Shown: positions 1 through 7,990, counted from the first letter of the stretch. The stretch is 64,000 nt of DNA from Deltaproteobacteria bacterium (GCA_016928025.1 JAFGLN010000031.1:39603-103602), one strand, 5' to 3'. Numbers and translations are program-made. The notes: generated by a model from the sequence alone, not told the origin.

Positions 1-260
1 TGATTGCGGCGCCATCCCGTGAGGGGAGAGACCTGTATGCGGACGAACATCTCCGGGTTAGAGGAAGCTTTGTTAAAATCGACCATCCGGAACTCGGTGA
101 ATTGGAAATGGTCAGGGTCCCCTGGCGGATGAACGATCAATTGGCGCCGATGACGGCCGCCCCGCAATTGGCGAAACACAACCCATACGTCTTCGGCGAA
201 ATCCTGGAGCTGAGCAATGAGGAGATAAACGAACTGAGAGACAAGAAGGTGATAATGTAG
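1..260 (+). CDS. CaiB/BaiF family CoA-transferase, C-terminal fragment (5' end outside window)
   Basis: An open frame runs from the window edge (first full codon at base 3) to TAG at 258-260 and gives about 85 residues. It contains HPELGELEMVRVPW, then PMTAAPQLAKHN and a tail rich in Glu/Asn (ELSNEEINELRDKK). That order, a 'hP-lG-v' strand, 'aP-LG-Hn' and a terminal 'eeI--Lr--gvI' helix, is the usual C-terminus of class III (CaiB/BaiF, formyl-CoA transferase-like) CoA-transferases, which move CoA between carboxylic acids. The stop is 18 bases before the next start, so the two genes are probably co-transcribed. The active-site Asp lies outside the window, so the substrate cannot be judged. Confidence 0.8.
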   Translation, partial: IAAPSREGRDLYADEHLRVRGSFVKIDHPELGELEMVRVPWRMNDQLAPMTAAPQLAKHNPYVFGEILELSNEEINELRDKKVIM

Positions 261-278
261 AATATAAGGAGAGGAGAT

Positions 279-1112
279 ATGGATCTCGAAGCAAAGGTAT
301 TGATCGACGGATTGAAATTTCCTGAAACGCCCCGCTGGCATGACGGCAAACTCTGGTTTTCCGACATGGTGGCAAGAAAGGTCATGATGGTGGATCTTGA
401 CGGTCGCACGGAAACGATCGTTGAGGTACCAAACTCGCCGGGGGGAATCGGCTGGCTTCCCGATGGAAAGCTGCTCGTTGTCTCAATGAGGGATCGTCGC
501 CTCCTGCGCCTCGATCCGGGAGGACTGGTTGAGGTGGCGGATTTGAGCAAGCTCGCGGACTTCTCCCTCGACGATATGGTCGTCGATGCGCAGGGTCGCG
601 CCTATGTCGGTCACTTCGGTTACGACGCCCTGGCCGGCAAGCCCTTTGCCCTGGCAACGCTGATCATGGTGACACCGGACGGTGAGATCAGCACCGCGGC
701 AGACGATATGGCCTTCCCCAACGGGTGTGTCATGACGCCGGACAATAAGACGTTAATTGTCGCTGAATCCATCGGCCGCAAGTTGACGGCCTTCGACATG
801 GCACCGGACGGGTCTCTCTCGAATCGACGCCTTTGGGCTGGACTCGAACAAATGCCCGACGGCATCTGCCTCGACGCTGAGGGCGCAATTTGGGTGTCGA
901 CTCCAGCGGGGGAAGAAGTGATCCGTGTCCATGAAGGCGGAAAAGTCAGTCAGCGTATCAAGACGAAACCTCAGGCCTATGCCTGCATGCTGGGCGGCGA
1001 GGATCGGCGAATCCTATTTCTCTGCACATCCACGACGGAAGCGTTCCGGGGTGCCGTACCCGGTGCCATTCAGACGATCCGGGTTGACGTGCCGGGGGCG
1101 GGGAGGCCCTAA
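279..1112 (+). CDS. SMP-30/gluconolactonase/LRE family protein
   Basis: A 277-residue six-bladed beta-propeller of the SMP-30/gluconolactonase family, which hydrolyses lactones with one divalent metal. Near the N-terminus FPETPRW carries E16, the usual first metal ligand. FPNGCVMTPD and MPDGICLDAEG hold the expected Asn and Asp ligands. Length fits the family (about 280-300). There is no signal peptide, so it is cytoplasmic. The ATG follows GGAGAGGAGAT. It lies between a CoA-transferase and an alpha/beta hydrolase, which suggests opening of a lactone or ester before CoA activation. That role is inference. Confidence 0.82.
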   Translation: MDLEAKVLIDGLKFPETPRWHDGKLWFSDMVARKVMMVDLDGRTETIVEVPNSPGGIGWLPDGKLLVVSMRDRRLLRLDPGGLVEVADLSKLADFSLDDMVVDAQGRAYVGHFGYDALAGKPFALATLIMVTPDGEISTAADDMAFPNGCVMTPDNKTLIVAESIGRKLTAFDMAPDGSLSNRRLWAGLEQMPDGICLDAEGAIWVSTPAGEEVIRVHEGGKVSQRIKTKPQAYACMLGGEDRRILFLCTSTTEAFRGAVPGAIQTIRVDVPGAGRP

Positions 1113-1171
1113 AAGGAATAGAAAATAAGGCATACATTTGCTTCACCACATAATCTTGAAGGAGGAATAAA

Positions 1172-1873
1172 ATGGCGACTTATGTATTGGTTCATGGCGC
1201 GTTTACCGGCGGTTGGGTTTGGACGAAAGTAGCGGAGCCCTTGAGGGCGGCGGGTCACATCGTCCATACGCCGACGCTGGAGGGATGCGCGGAGCGCTAT
1301 CCCCGGATCCGACCCGGCATCACCATAGACACCCATGTCCAGGAACTGATTGGGTATTTGTTCTATCATGATTTGAAAGATGTCGTATTGGTCGGGACCA
1401 GCATCAGTGGTCTTGCCATCAGTATGGTTGCCGATAAAGTGCCGGAACGCGTCGGCCGGCTCGTTTACATCGACGCCCTCCTGCCCCTGCCCGGTGAAAG
1501 CCTGCGGGATATTCTGGTCCCCATTCCCGGTGCGAAATGGGAAACGACGGAGCTGGCCTTGGGGCCCGCGCGGGAGTTGATCGAAGGTCCAATGTTTGAG
1601 GACCTCGATCCGGAATTCCGCGCCTGGGTGGCGGCCCGCTTCACTCTGCATCCTATTGGCGGTTCGCCCCGCAAGGGTCCGGATATGGAGGTTTTCTGGA
1701 AACGGAAATGGAAAGCGACGGTGATTAACGGCAGCCGGGGTTCAAACCCGTCGGAAGCTCATCAGCGCCGCACAGCGGAAAAACTGAACGCGGACTATTT
1801 AGAGATCGACTGCGGCCATTATCCCCATTTAAGCAAACCGCAGGAACTGGCCCAGATGCTGATGAGGGAGTAA
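1172..1873 (+). CDS. alpha/beta hydrolase (hydroxynitrile lyase/esterase-like)
   Basis: A 233-residue compact alpha/beta hydrolase of the plant HNL/methyl-salicylate-esterase type. It begins YVLVHGAFTGGWVW, where HGAF gives the oxyanion-hole region. The nucleophile elbow is VGTSISG with S77 as likely nucleophile; the usual G-x-S-x-G pattern is changed because the second Gly is Ser79. The likely catalytic His is H216 in CGHYPHLSKP. A strong AAGGAGGAATAAA precedes the ATG. It lies in line with the lactonase upstream and the CoA ligase downstream (30-base gap), so it may release a carboxylic acid that the ligase activates. Substrate unknown. Confidence 0.85.
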   Translation: MATYVLVHGAFTGGWVWTKVAEPLRAAGHIVHTPTLEGCAERYPRIRPGITIDTHVQELIGYLFYHDLKDVVLVGTSISGLAISMVADKVPERVGRLVYIDALLPLPGESLRDILVPIPGAKWETTELALGPARELIEGPMFEDLDPEFRAWVAARFTLHPIGGSPRKGPDMEVFWKRKWKATVINGSRGSNPSEAHQRRTAEKLNADYLEIDCGHYPHLSKPQELAQMLMRE

Positions 1874-1902
1874 GGACATTGTAAGGTTATAAGGAAAAAT
1901 TA

Positions 1903-3462
1903 ATGAATACGACGGATTTTTTAAGCGTTGCCGTGTCGATTTGTCCGGAACGTGAGTTTATGGTTTTTGAGAAGAATCGCTGGACTTATGAACAGGCCCA
2001 TGAGCGGATCAACAGAATAGCCCATGCCCTAACGGCACTGGGGGTGGAGAAGGGGACCCGTGTCGGAATGCTTGCCGTCAATTGTCCCCAGTATATCGAA
2101 GTGTATTTCGCAGCGGCGAAAATTGGGGCCGTTTTCGTTCCGTTGAATTTCCGGGCGAAGGCCGACGAGCTGACGTATATGATTGACCGGGCGCAGGTGA
2201 AAGTTCTTTGCGTGGGCAAGCGTTATGTTGAGATGATCCGCGAAATCCGTCCGAAACTGAAAGGGCTTGAATTCTGCATTGCCGTCGACGAGCCGGAGGC
2301 GGATATGCTCGATTATGAAGATCGAATTTCATCAGCGCTGGATGAAGAATATTTCGGCGATATTGAAGACGAAGATATGACGATCCTGATGTTTACCTCC
2401 GGCACCACCGGCCGTCCGAAGGCCGTTCCCCTGACGCACGATAATTTTTCTTCTTACATTTTGGAGAACGTCGATCCTGCCGATCCGGAGATTGAAGAGA
2501 AAAATATCCTGACGGTTCCCCTTTATCACATCGCCGGTATTCAGGGCGTTCTGGCCGCGGTTTACGGCGGACGGACGCTGATTTTAATGCGTCAGTTCGA
2601 AGTCGAAGAATGGATGGCAAAAGTACAGCAGGAAAAAGCCAACCGGGCCATGCTCGTTCCGACCATGATCAAACAGATTGTCGATTCGCCTGATTTTTAT
2701 TCCTACGATCTGTCGAGCCTGCAGATCATCACTTACGGTGCGGCGGCCATGCCTTTTGCGGTCATCAGGAAAGCCATCGAATACTTTCCTGGTGTGTCCT
2801 TTATTAATGCCTTTGGTCAGACGGAGACGGCATCGACCATCGCCTCTTTGGGGCCGGAAGACCACGACCTGAGCGGGACGGAAGAGGAAAAAGAAAAGAA
2901 GCTCAAACGACTGGCGTCATCCATTGGCCGTCCCCTGCCGGATGTGGAGGTTCGCATTGTCGATGAAGACGAAAATCCGGTTCCCCCTCATACGGAAGGC
3001 GAGATTACGGTCCGGGGTGCCCGTATTATGAGCGGATACTGGCAGGATGAAGAAAAGACGGCTCAGGCCTTTACGGCGGACGGCTGGCTTCGGACATCAG
3101 ATATGGGCTACATGGATGAGGACGGTTATATCTATCTGGCAGGACGGGCGGACGATTTGATCATTCGCGGGGGCGAGAACATCTCACCCGGGGAGGTGGA
3201 AGAGGCGATCCTGTCCCATCCGAAAATACAGGATGTGGCCGTCATCGGTGTCCCCAGTGAGGAATGGGGAGCGGAGCCCCGAGCCGTTGTGGTTCTGAGA
3301 ACGGGAGAAACGGCCACGGAAGAAGAGATCATTGAATTTTCGAAGTCGAAGCTGGCCTCTTTCAAATGCCCCCGGTCGGTCATTTTTGTTGAGGATCTGC
3401 CCCACAACGCCCTGGGCAAATTGTTACGCAAGCAACTGGTGGAAGAATACAGTAAACCTTGA
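1903..3462 (+). CDS. AMP-forming acyl-CoA synthetase
   Basis: A 519-residue ANL-superfamily ligase that converts a carboxylate, ATP and CoA to acyl-CoA, AMP and PPi. The P-loop MFTSGTTGRPKAVP lies near residue 165, INAFGQTET is the A5 motif, DGWLRTSDMGYMDEDGY and GRADDLIIRGGENISPGEVE cover A7-A8, and NALGKLLRKQLV carries the C-terminal catalytic Lys. Length and motifs are complete. Neighbours on the same strand (hydrolase before, desulforedoxins after) suggest it activates a product of the local pathway. The sequence does not fix the substrate; medium- or branched-chain acids are guesses. Confidence 0.9.
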   Translation: MNTTDFLSVAVSICPEREFMVFEKNRWTYEQAHERINRIAHALTALGVEKGTRVGMLAVNCPQYIEVYFAAAKIGAVFVPLNFRAKADELTYMIDRAQVKVLCVGKRYVEMIREIRPKLKGLEFCIAVDEPEADMLDYEDRISSALDEEYFGDIEDEDMTILMFTSGTTGRPKAVPLTHDNFSSYILENVDPADPEIEEKNILTVPLYHIAGIQGVLAAVYGGRTLILMRQFEVEEWMAKVQQEKANRAMLVPTMIKQIVDSPDFYSYDLSSLQIITYGAAAMPFAVIRKAIEYFPGVSFINAFGQTETASTIASLGPEDHDLSGTEEEKEKKLKRLASSIGRPLPDVEVRIVDEDENPVPPHTEGEITVRGARIMSGYWQDEEKTAQAFTADGWLRTSDMGYMDEDGYIYLAGRADDLIIRGGENISPGEVEEAILSHPKIQDVAVIGVPSEEWGAEPRAVVVLRTGETATEEEIIEFSKSKLASFKCPRSVIFVEDLPHNALGKLLRKQLVEEYSKP

Positions 3463-3532
3463 TTGACATAATAAACAGAGGTTGTAAAATAAAAAAAGTA
3501 TTTAAGGAAACAACAGGAAGGAGCAATAAGGT

Positions 3533-3652
3533 ATGGCTAATCAGATCGGTAAAAAATATACCTGCGAAAAATGCGGCGCCATCTATATCGTCACCAAGGG
3601 CGGCGATGGGAAACTGGTCTGTTGCGGACAGCCGATGGTGATTAAGAAATAA
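3533..3652 (+). CDS. desulforedoxin-like protein 1
   Basis: A 39-residue protein. YTCEKCG near the N-terminus and LVCCGQPMV near the C-terminus give a C-x2-C...C-C set of four cysteines, the arrangement of desulforedoxin (about 36 residues, an Fe(Cys)4 rubredoxin-type homodimer). The spacing and the final CCG-x-x-M match that family. AGGAAGGAG precedes the ATG. It may pass single electrons or bind Zn or Fe. It is followed 14 bases later by a second, divergent copy, so the pair may be a duplication that now forms a heterodimer; that is inference. Confidence 0.85.
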   Translation: MANQIGKKYTCEKCGAIYIVTKGGDGKLVCCGQPMVIKK

Positions 3653-3666
3653 GAAGGAGTCAGGAA

Positions 3667-3807
3667 ATGAGTCAATTGGGAAAAAGATACGAATGCACGG
3701 TTTGCGGCACAGTTGTGCTTTGCACGAAAGCGAGTCCGTCCAATCCGATTTGCTGCGATAAGGAAATGGATGTTCAAAAGCCGAAAAAAAAGCCGTCATC
3801 CGATTAA
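3667..3807 (+). CDS. desulforedoxin-like protein 2
   Basis: A 46-residue paralogue of the gene just upstream. It reads YECTVCG...NPICCDKEMDV, keeping all four cysteines, but CCG has become CCD and an extra Cys (LCT) lies between the pairs. A lysine-rich tail (KPKKKPSSD) extends beyond the usual desulforedoxin end. AAGAAGGAG precedes the ATG. Tandem order and short spacing point to one transcript with the CoA ligase. Iron or zinc binding is expected from the cysteines; a redox partner cannot be named, though the flavoprotein downstream is a candidate. Confidence 0.8.
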   Translation: MSQLGKRYECTVCGTVVLCTKASPSNPICCDKEMDVQKPKKKPSSD

Positions 3808-3926
3808 TATGACCTCTAAGTTTAATGGATTTTAGATTCCGGGGGTCATTTATTCGACCTCTTTCTGAAAATCATCTCATGTAAATCTTTCCGACCCCTT
3901 GGATCTTTTTTATGTGGAGGAGGCTG

Positions 3927-4883
3927 ATGAAAAAGACGCGCGTTTGTGAATTACTGGGCATTCAGTATCCCATCTTGCAGGGTGGAATGCTTTGGCTGGC
4001 CGATGCCGGATTGGCGGCCGCCGTGTCCAATGCCGGGGGCTTGGGTGTCATCAGTCCGATGGCAGGCATGAAGCCTCACGGCAATCCCGTGAAGAATCTC
4101 GACAAGCAGATCGTCAGGGCCAAAGAGCTGACCGATCAGCCCTTTGGCGTCAATATCCCCCTCGATCTGCGGGACTGCGGTCTTTTGATGGAAGTGATTC
4201 TGGAACATGAAGTCAGGGTTGTGATCACGGCAGCAGGCGATCCGCGCCTTTATACGGAGTTATTGCAGAGCGCCCATACCCGTGTCATCCATGTCGTCAG
4301 TTCCGTCAAACACGCGAAAGTTGCCGAAGAAGCGGGTGTCGATGCCCTGGTCTGTGAAGGCGTCGAGGCGGCGGCCCGGAACGGTTATGATGAACTGCCA
4401 CTTTTCTCCCTGATCCCCCAGGTGGCGGATGCCGTGAGGATTCCCATCATTGCGGCAGGCGGCATTGCCGATTCACGGGGTATCGCCGCGGCTTTTGCCC
4501 TGGGTGCGGAGGGCGTCCAACTGGGTACCCGGTTTGTCGCCGTCCAGGAGAATATCGCCCATCCAAACTATAAGGATGCCATTGTGAACGCCGGTGACAC
4601 GGATACGGCCATTACCTGCCGGCCCTTGATTCCCTCTCGCAGCCTCAAAAATACCGAGTTCAGCCAGGTGCTTCTGGCGATGGAACAGGCGGGGGCTTCG
4701 GCGGACGCAATCCGGGAGTTTATGGGCCATGCCGCTTCCCGGCGGGCGGGGCTGGAGGGCGATCTGGACAACGGGGAGGCCTATTGCGGGTCGTCCGCCG
4801 GACTGGTCCGCGAGATTACCACGGCAAAAGAGGTGATTCAAAGCCTGGTGGCCGGCTATCCGGGAGTGGTTAAAAAACTGTAA
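3927..4883 (+). CDS. nitronate monooxygenase-like FMN flavoprotein (2-nitropropane dioxygenase/FabK family)
   Basis: A 318-residue TIM-barrel flavoprotein. PILQGGMLWLADAGLAAAVSNAGGLG is the family N-terminus (given here only as a location, residues about 14-39). IIAAGGIADSRG and GAEGVQLGTRF bind the FMN phosphate. The usual general-base His (AGGH in nitronate monooxygenases) is replaced: the segment reads EAAARNGYDELP, so nitronate oxidation is doubtful and an enoyl-CoA reductase or other flavin role is possible. The start at 3927 was chosen over the in-frame ATG at 3912 because GGAGGAGG (3916-3923) lies just before it. It follows the desulforedoxins by 119 bases. Confidence 0.85.
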   Translation: MKKTRVCELLGIQYPILQGGMLWLADAGLAAAVSNAGGLGVISPMAGMKPHGNPVKNLDKQIVRAKELTDQPFGVNIPLDLRDCGLLMEVILEHEVRVVITAAGDPRLYTELLQSAHTRVIHVVSSVKHAKVAEEAGVDALVCEGVEAAARNGYDELPLFSLIPQVADAVRIPIIAAGGIADSRGIAAAFALGAEGVQLGTRFVAVQENIAHPNYKDAIVNAGDTDTAITCRPLIPSRSLKNTEFSQVLLAMEQAGASADAIREFMGHAASRRAGLEGDLDNGEAYCGSSAGLVREITTAKEVIQSLVAGYPGVVKKL

Positions 4884-5011
4884 ATCGATGGGATATGATG
4901 GTTTGTTTGTCGATCAGATACCTTATTGAAATGATGAAGCATGACGCTATCGGATAATTAATGTATGGCAATGCCAAAGCGATAAAAATTCAAATTGAAA
5001 AGGAGAAGATT

Positions 5012-5974
5012 ATGGACGTAAAGAAAAACATTCAGAACATGCTGGTTGCATGTAACGCAGTCAAAGAAGGGGAAAAATATTTGGTTGTTGCGGACAGTTC
5101 TCCCCGTCCGGCCCATTTGGGTCAAACGCTTTTGGATGCCCTGCTGGACATGGGGCATGAAACAACTCTGGCCATTTTCCCCCCACGGAGAGTAGACGGA
5201 GCAGAACCGCCCGGTGCGGTTGCGGCGGCCATGAAAGAAGTGAACGCCATCTTCTCCATCGCGGAAGGGGCGACGATCGCTCACACGACGGCCCGGAAGG
5301 AATCCTCGGCCCTGGGCGTGCGTTTTCATATCATCAGCGCGTTGGAGGCCGATCTGGAGAAACACGAGCTGAAAGCGGAAGACATTGCGCTGTGCAAGGA
5401 ACGGACGGTCAAGATCGCCAAGGCTTTGAAAGAGGGTAAGGTAGCGAAAGTCACCACGCCGAAGGGCACCGATATCACCTTTGAAATCGGTGGACGGGCG
5501 ACCCTGGCCGTTTATCCGAGCAATCCCTTCAACGGCACGATTCCCTATTATGCCGAGTCCGCCGTGGCACCGATTGAGGGGACCGCCGAGGGGACGATTA
5601 TTGTCGACCTGGCGTTCCGCAACTGGAATTATATCCTCGAAGAGCCTCTGAAAATCATTGTCAAAGGCGGCAAGGCCGTGGAGATGATCGGCGCCAAAAA
5701 AGACTACGATATCCTCTGGAAAATCGCAACGACGGACGAGAACGCGTCAAACATCGCAGAACTGGGAATTGGGACCTGCCATTATCTGCCCCGGCCAATG
5801 AAAGGGACGTCCCTCGACTTTGCCCGTTACGGGACGGCTCATATCGCCGTCGGTAGAAACAATGACATTGGTGGTAACACCATGAGCCGTGTCCACCAGG
5901 ATGTTTTATTCGATAAACCGACCATCTTCATTGATGATGCCTGCATCATGAAGGATGGGGAGTTGCAGATCTAA
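5012..5974 (+). CDS. M29 aminopeptidase/NicX-like metalloenzyme
   Basis: A 320-residue protein of the fold shared by M29 aminopeptidases and the non-haem iron enzyme 2,5-dihydroxypyridine 5,6-dioxygenase. The C-terminal metal motif is visible: GTAHIAVG (H277) and VHQDV (H295, D297), the His...His-x-Asp triad of that superfamily. An N-terminal CoA-enzyme-like domain is absent. ATG at 5012 is preferred over an upstream in-frame ATG at 4961 because AAAGGAGAAG precedes it. Whether it is a peptidase, a ring-cleavage enzyme or another hydrolase cannot be settled; its place among acyl-CoA genes makes a catabolic role more likely than protein turnover. Confidence 0.72.
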   Translation: MDVKKNIQNMLVACNAVKEGEKYLVVADSSPRPAHLGQTLLDALLDMGHETTLAIFPPRRVDGAEPPGAVAAAMKEVNAIFSIAEGATIAHTTARKESSALGVRFHIISALEADLEKHELKAEDIALCKERTVKIAKALKEGKVAKVTTPKGTDITFEIGGRATLAVYPSNPFNGTIPYYAESAVAPIEGTAEGTIIVDLAFRNWNYILEEPLKIIVKGGKAVEMIGAKKDYDILWKIATTDENASNIAELGIGTCHYLPRPMKGTSLDFARYGTAHIAVGRNNDIGGNTMSRVHQDVLFDKPTIFIDDACIMKDGELQI

Positions 5975-6012
5975 AAAAAATTGTTTCTTGGTTTAGACTC
6001 GACCGTTGTGAT

Positions 6013-6053
6013 ATAGGGATTGAAGCGATTTACAAGGTCGCTTCAATCCCTAT
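6013..6053. terminator. perfect 16-bp hairpin between the M29/NicX-like gene and the mutase gene
   Basis: Arms 6013-6028 and 6038-6053 are perfectly complementary (16 bp) around a 9-base loop. The site lies 39 bases after the upstream stop and 78 bases before the mutase start. No T-run follows on either strand, so it is either a factor-assisted terminator, an RNA-processing or stability stem, or an operator-like palindrome. No B12 riboswitch features were recognised here. Confidence 0.6.
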
Positions 6054-6130
6054 TCCGTAAGCCTTAAACACCGCAGAGCAAAATAGAAGCCTTTTGCAAA
6101 TTCGTCGCATTCGACAAGGAGATAAAGGAC

Positions 6131-7789
6131 ATGTCTGCCAATTCCAAAGAGGAAGCAAAAAACCAAGCAGCTCAGGATCAGAAAAGTCAAAAGGGTGAAA
6201 AAGGTCTCCGGACGCTGTCCGGATACCCTGTGCCCAAATTTTACACGGCGGAAGACCTGAAAGCCTTTGATATCGAAGCGGAATTGGGTCATCCCGGCGA
6301 TTATCCTTTCACGCGGGGCATTACCGAAGATATGTACCGGGAGAAATTCTGGGTCATGAGCCAGTATGCGGGTTTTGGAACGGCTCGCGAATCCAACGAG
6401 CGGTTCAAGTACCTGATCGCCAAAGGCGGCTCCGGCGTGGGCATCGCTCTGGATTTGCCGACGCAGCTCGGCATGGATTCGGACCATCCCCAGGCGCAAG
6501 GCGAAGTGGGTCGCACGGGCGTGGCCATCGATTCGCTGCGTGATATTGAGATCATGCTGGAGGGCATTCCCCTGGAAAAGGTCGGCATCATCCGCACGAC
6601 CGCCAATGCCATCGGCCCCATCGCCTGTGCGTGGCTGGTGGCCCTGGGGGAAAAGCGGGGCTGTCCGCCGACCACCTTCAGCGTGCGGCTGCAAAACGAC
6701 GTCCTCAAGGAATTCGTTGCCCGGGGGACCCATATCTTTCCACCCGCACCGTCGGTGAAACTCTGCATCGACGCCCTGGAATACTGCGCCCGTCATGTCC
6801 CGAACTGGCTGCCTCTGACGGCCTGCGGGAGCCACATGCGTCAGGCCGGCGGCAAGGTCAAGCACGAACTGGGCTTTGCCATTGCCAACGCCATCGCCTA
6901 CGCGGATGAGGCCATCCGGCGGGGACTGAAAATCGAGGATTTTGCACCGACCCTGACTTTTCATTTTCTGATCCATAAGGACTTTTTCGAAGAGATCGCC
7001 AAGTACCGGGCGGCCCGCCGGGTCTGGGCCAAGCTCGTCAAAACGCGGTATGGCTCCGACGATGCGGAATCGCAAAAAATGCACATCAGCGCCTATACTG
7101 CCGGCGTTACCCTGACGGCCCAGCAGCCGCTCAACAATGTGAGCCGCGTGACGCTGCAGGCCCTGGCCGCCGTCCTGGGCGGCGTCCAGTATCTGGCCAC
7201 CTCGTCCTATGACGAAGCCCTTTCCCTGCCGTCCGAAGAGGCCGTGACCATCGCTCTCAGGACCCAGCAGATCATTGCCCATGAAAGCGGCGTGGCCAGT
7301 GTCGCCGATCCTCTGGGCGGGTCCTATTTCCTGGAGCACCTCACCGATGCCATCGAAAAGGATGTGTGGGCCGTTCTGGAAGAGGTGGAGAAAAAAGGCG
7401 GGGCCGTGGAGGCCATTTCACAGGGATTCTACCAAAAGGAACTTATGGAGTCGGCGTGGGAGCAGCAGCGCGCGATCGACCGGGGCGAGGAAATCGTCGT
7501 CGGCGTCAACCAGTATGAAACGGGCGAGGAGATCGAAATGCCCAGCTTCCGGGTCAATCCCGCCGTGGAAAAAGAGCAGCTGGAAAATCTGGCGCGGTTG
7601 AAGCAAGAACGGGATAGCCAGGCCGTCCAGCGCGGTCTGGAGGCGGTCCGCGTTGCCGGAAAGAAAAACGAAAATCTCGTTCCGTCCCTTGTGGAAGCCG
7701 TCAAGGCCTATGCCACCATCGGCGAGATATGCGACGTCCTGCGCGAGGTTTACGGCGAGTATAAGGAGCCCCTGTCGTTTTTGAGGTAA
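6131..7789 (+). CDS. B12-dependent acyl-CoA mutase, large (substrate-binding) subunit, divergent
   Basis: A 552-residue methylmalonyl-CoA mutase large-subunit homologue without its own B12 domain, as in the two-subunit isobutyryl-CoA and 2-hydroxyisobutyryl-CoA mutases (about 560 residues). Conserved blocks include GDYPFTRGI, QYAGFGTARESN, DSDHP, LQNDVLKE and DPLGGSYF. By alignment from memory with Propionibacterium MCM, Y79 matches Tyr89, Q188 Gln197 and H235 His244. However, K210 stands for Arg207, S234 for Tyr243, and QSLHTNS reads QYLATSS. These changes argue against a plain methylmalonyl-CoA mutase. The B12 subunit and MeaB chaperone lie 3.8-4.4 kb downstream with two other genes between. 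Substrate unknown; a branched or hydroxylated acyl-CoA is plausible. Confidence 0.92.
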   Translation: MSANSKEEAKNQAAQDQKSQKGEKGLRTLSGYPVPKFYTAEDLKAFDIEAELGHPGDYPFTRGITEDMYREKFWVMSQYAGFGTARESNERFKYLIAKGGSGVGIALDLPTQLGMDSDHPQAQGEVGRTGVAIDSLRDIEIMLEGIPLEKVGIIRTTANAIGPIACAWLVALGEKRGCPPTTFSVRLQNDVLKEFVARGTHIFPPAPSVKLCIDALEYCARHVPNWLPLTACGSHMRQAGGKVKHELGFAIANAIAYADEAIRRGLKIEDFAPTLTFHFLIHKDFFEEIAKYRAARRVWAKLVKTRYGSDDAESQKMHISAYTAGVTLTAQQPLNNVSRVTLQALAAVLGGVQYLATSSYDEALSLPSEEAVTIALRTQQIIAHESGVASVADPLGGSYFLEHLTDAIEKDVWAVLEEVEKKGGAVEAISQGFYQKELMESAWEQQRAIDRGEEIVVGVNQYETGEEIEMPSFRVNPAVEKEQLENLARLKQERDSQAVQRGLEAVRVAGKKNENLVPSLVEAVKAYATIGEICDVLREVYGEYKEPLSFLR

Positions 7790-7804
7790 TTGCCGGGAAT
7801 GCAA

Positions 7805-7990
7805 GCATTTGGAGCCCTCTGCCGCTCAAGAATCTTTTCTCGACCCTGCAGCTGCTCGCTGCACTGCCGAGCCGCAAACTCGCGCCTAAAGTCGCTTAAA
7901 CATGCGGCCCGTCGGTCGTTCCACTGCGCGCGTAGGGGACCCCGGAAAACATTCGATTCGCGACTCCGGGCTCCGACATGCAGCCATAAG
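7805..7990. repeat. intergenic repeat, copy A
   Basis: It starts 16 bases after the mutase stop. It shares ordered blocks with 11256-11470: GCATTTGGAGC, CCGCTCA-GAATCTTTT, CATGCG-CCCGTCG, TAGGGG-CCCCGG and CTTCGATTC-like segments, about 80% alike by eye. No open frame is evident. A shortened inverted relative lies at 9467-9524. This fits a dispersed MITE-like element. Confidence 0.75.

Noticed and set aside
5975..6130. B12 riboswitch before the mutase
   Set aside because: The region contains only a simple perfect hairpin; the conserved B12-box and multi-stem structure were not seen.
6050..7339. Long open frame (429 codons) on the minus strand
   Set aside because: It is antisense to the mutase gene, whose conserved motifs are clear on the other strand; the frame has no recognisable domain.
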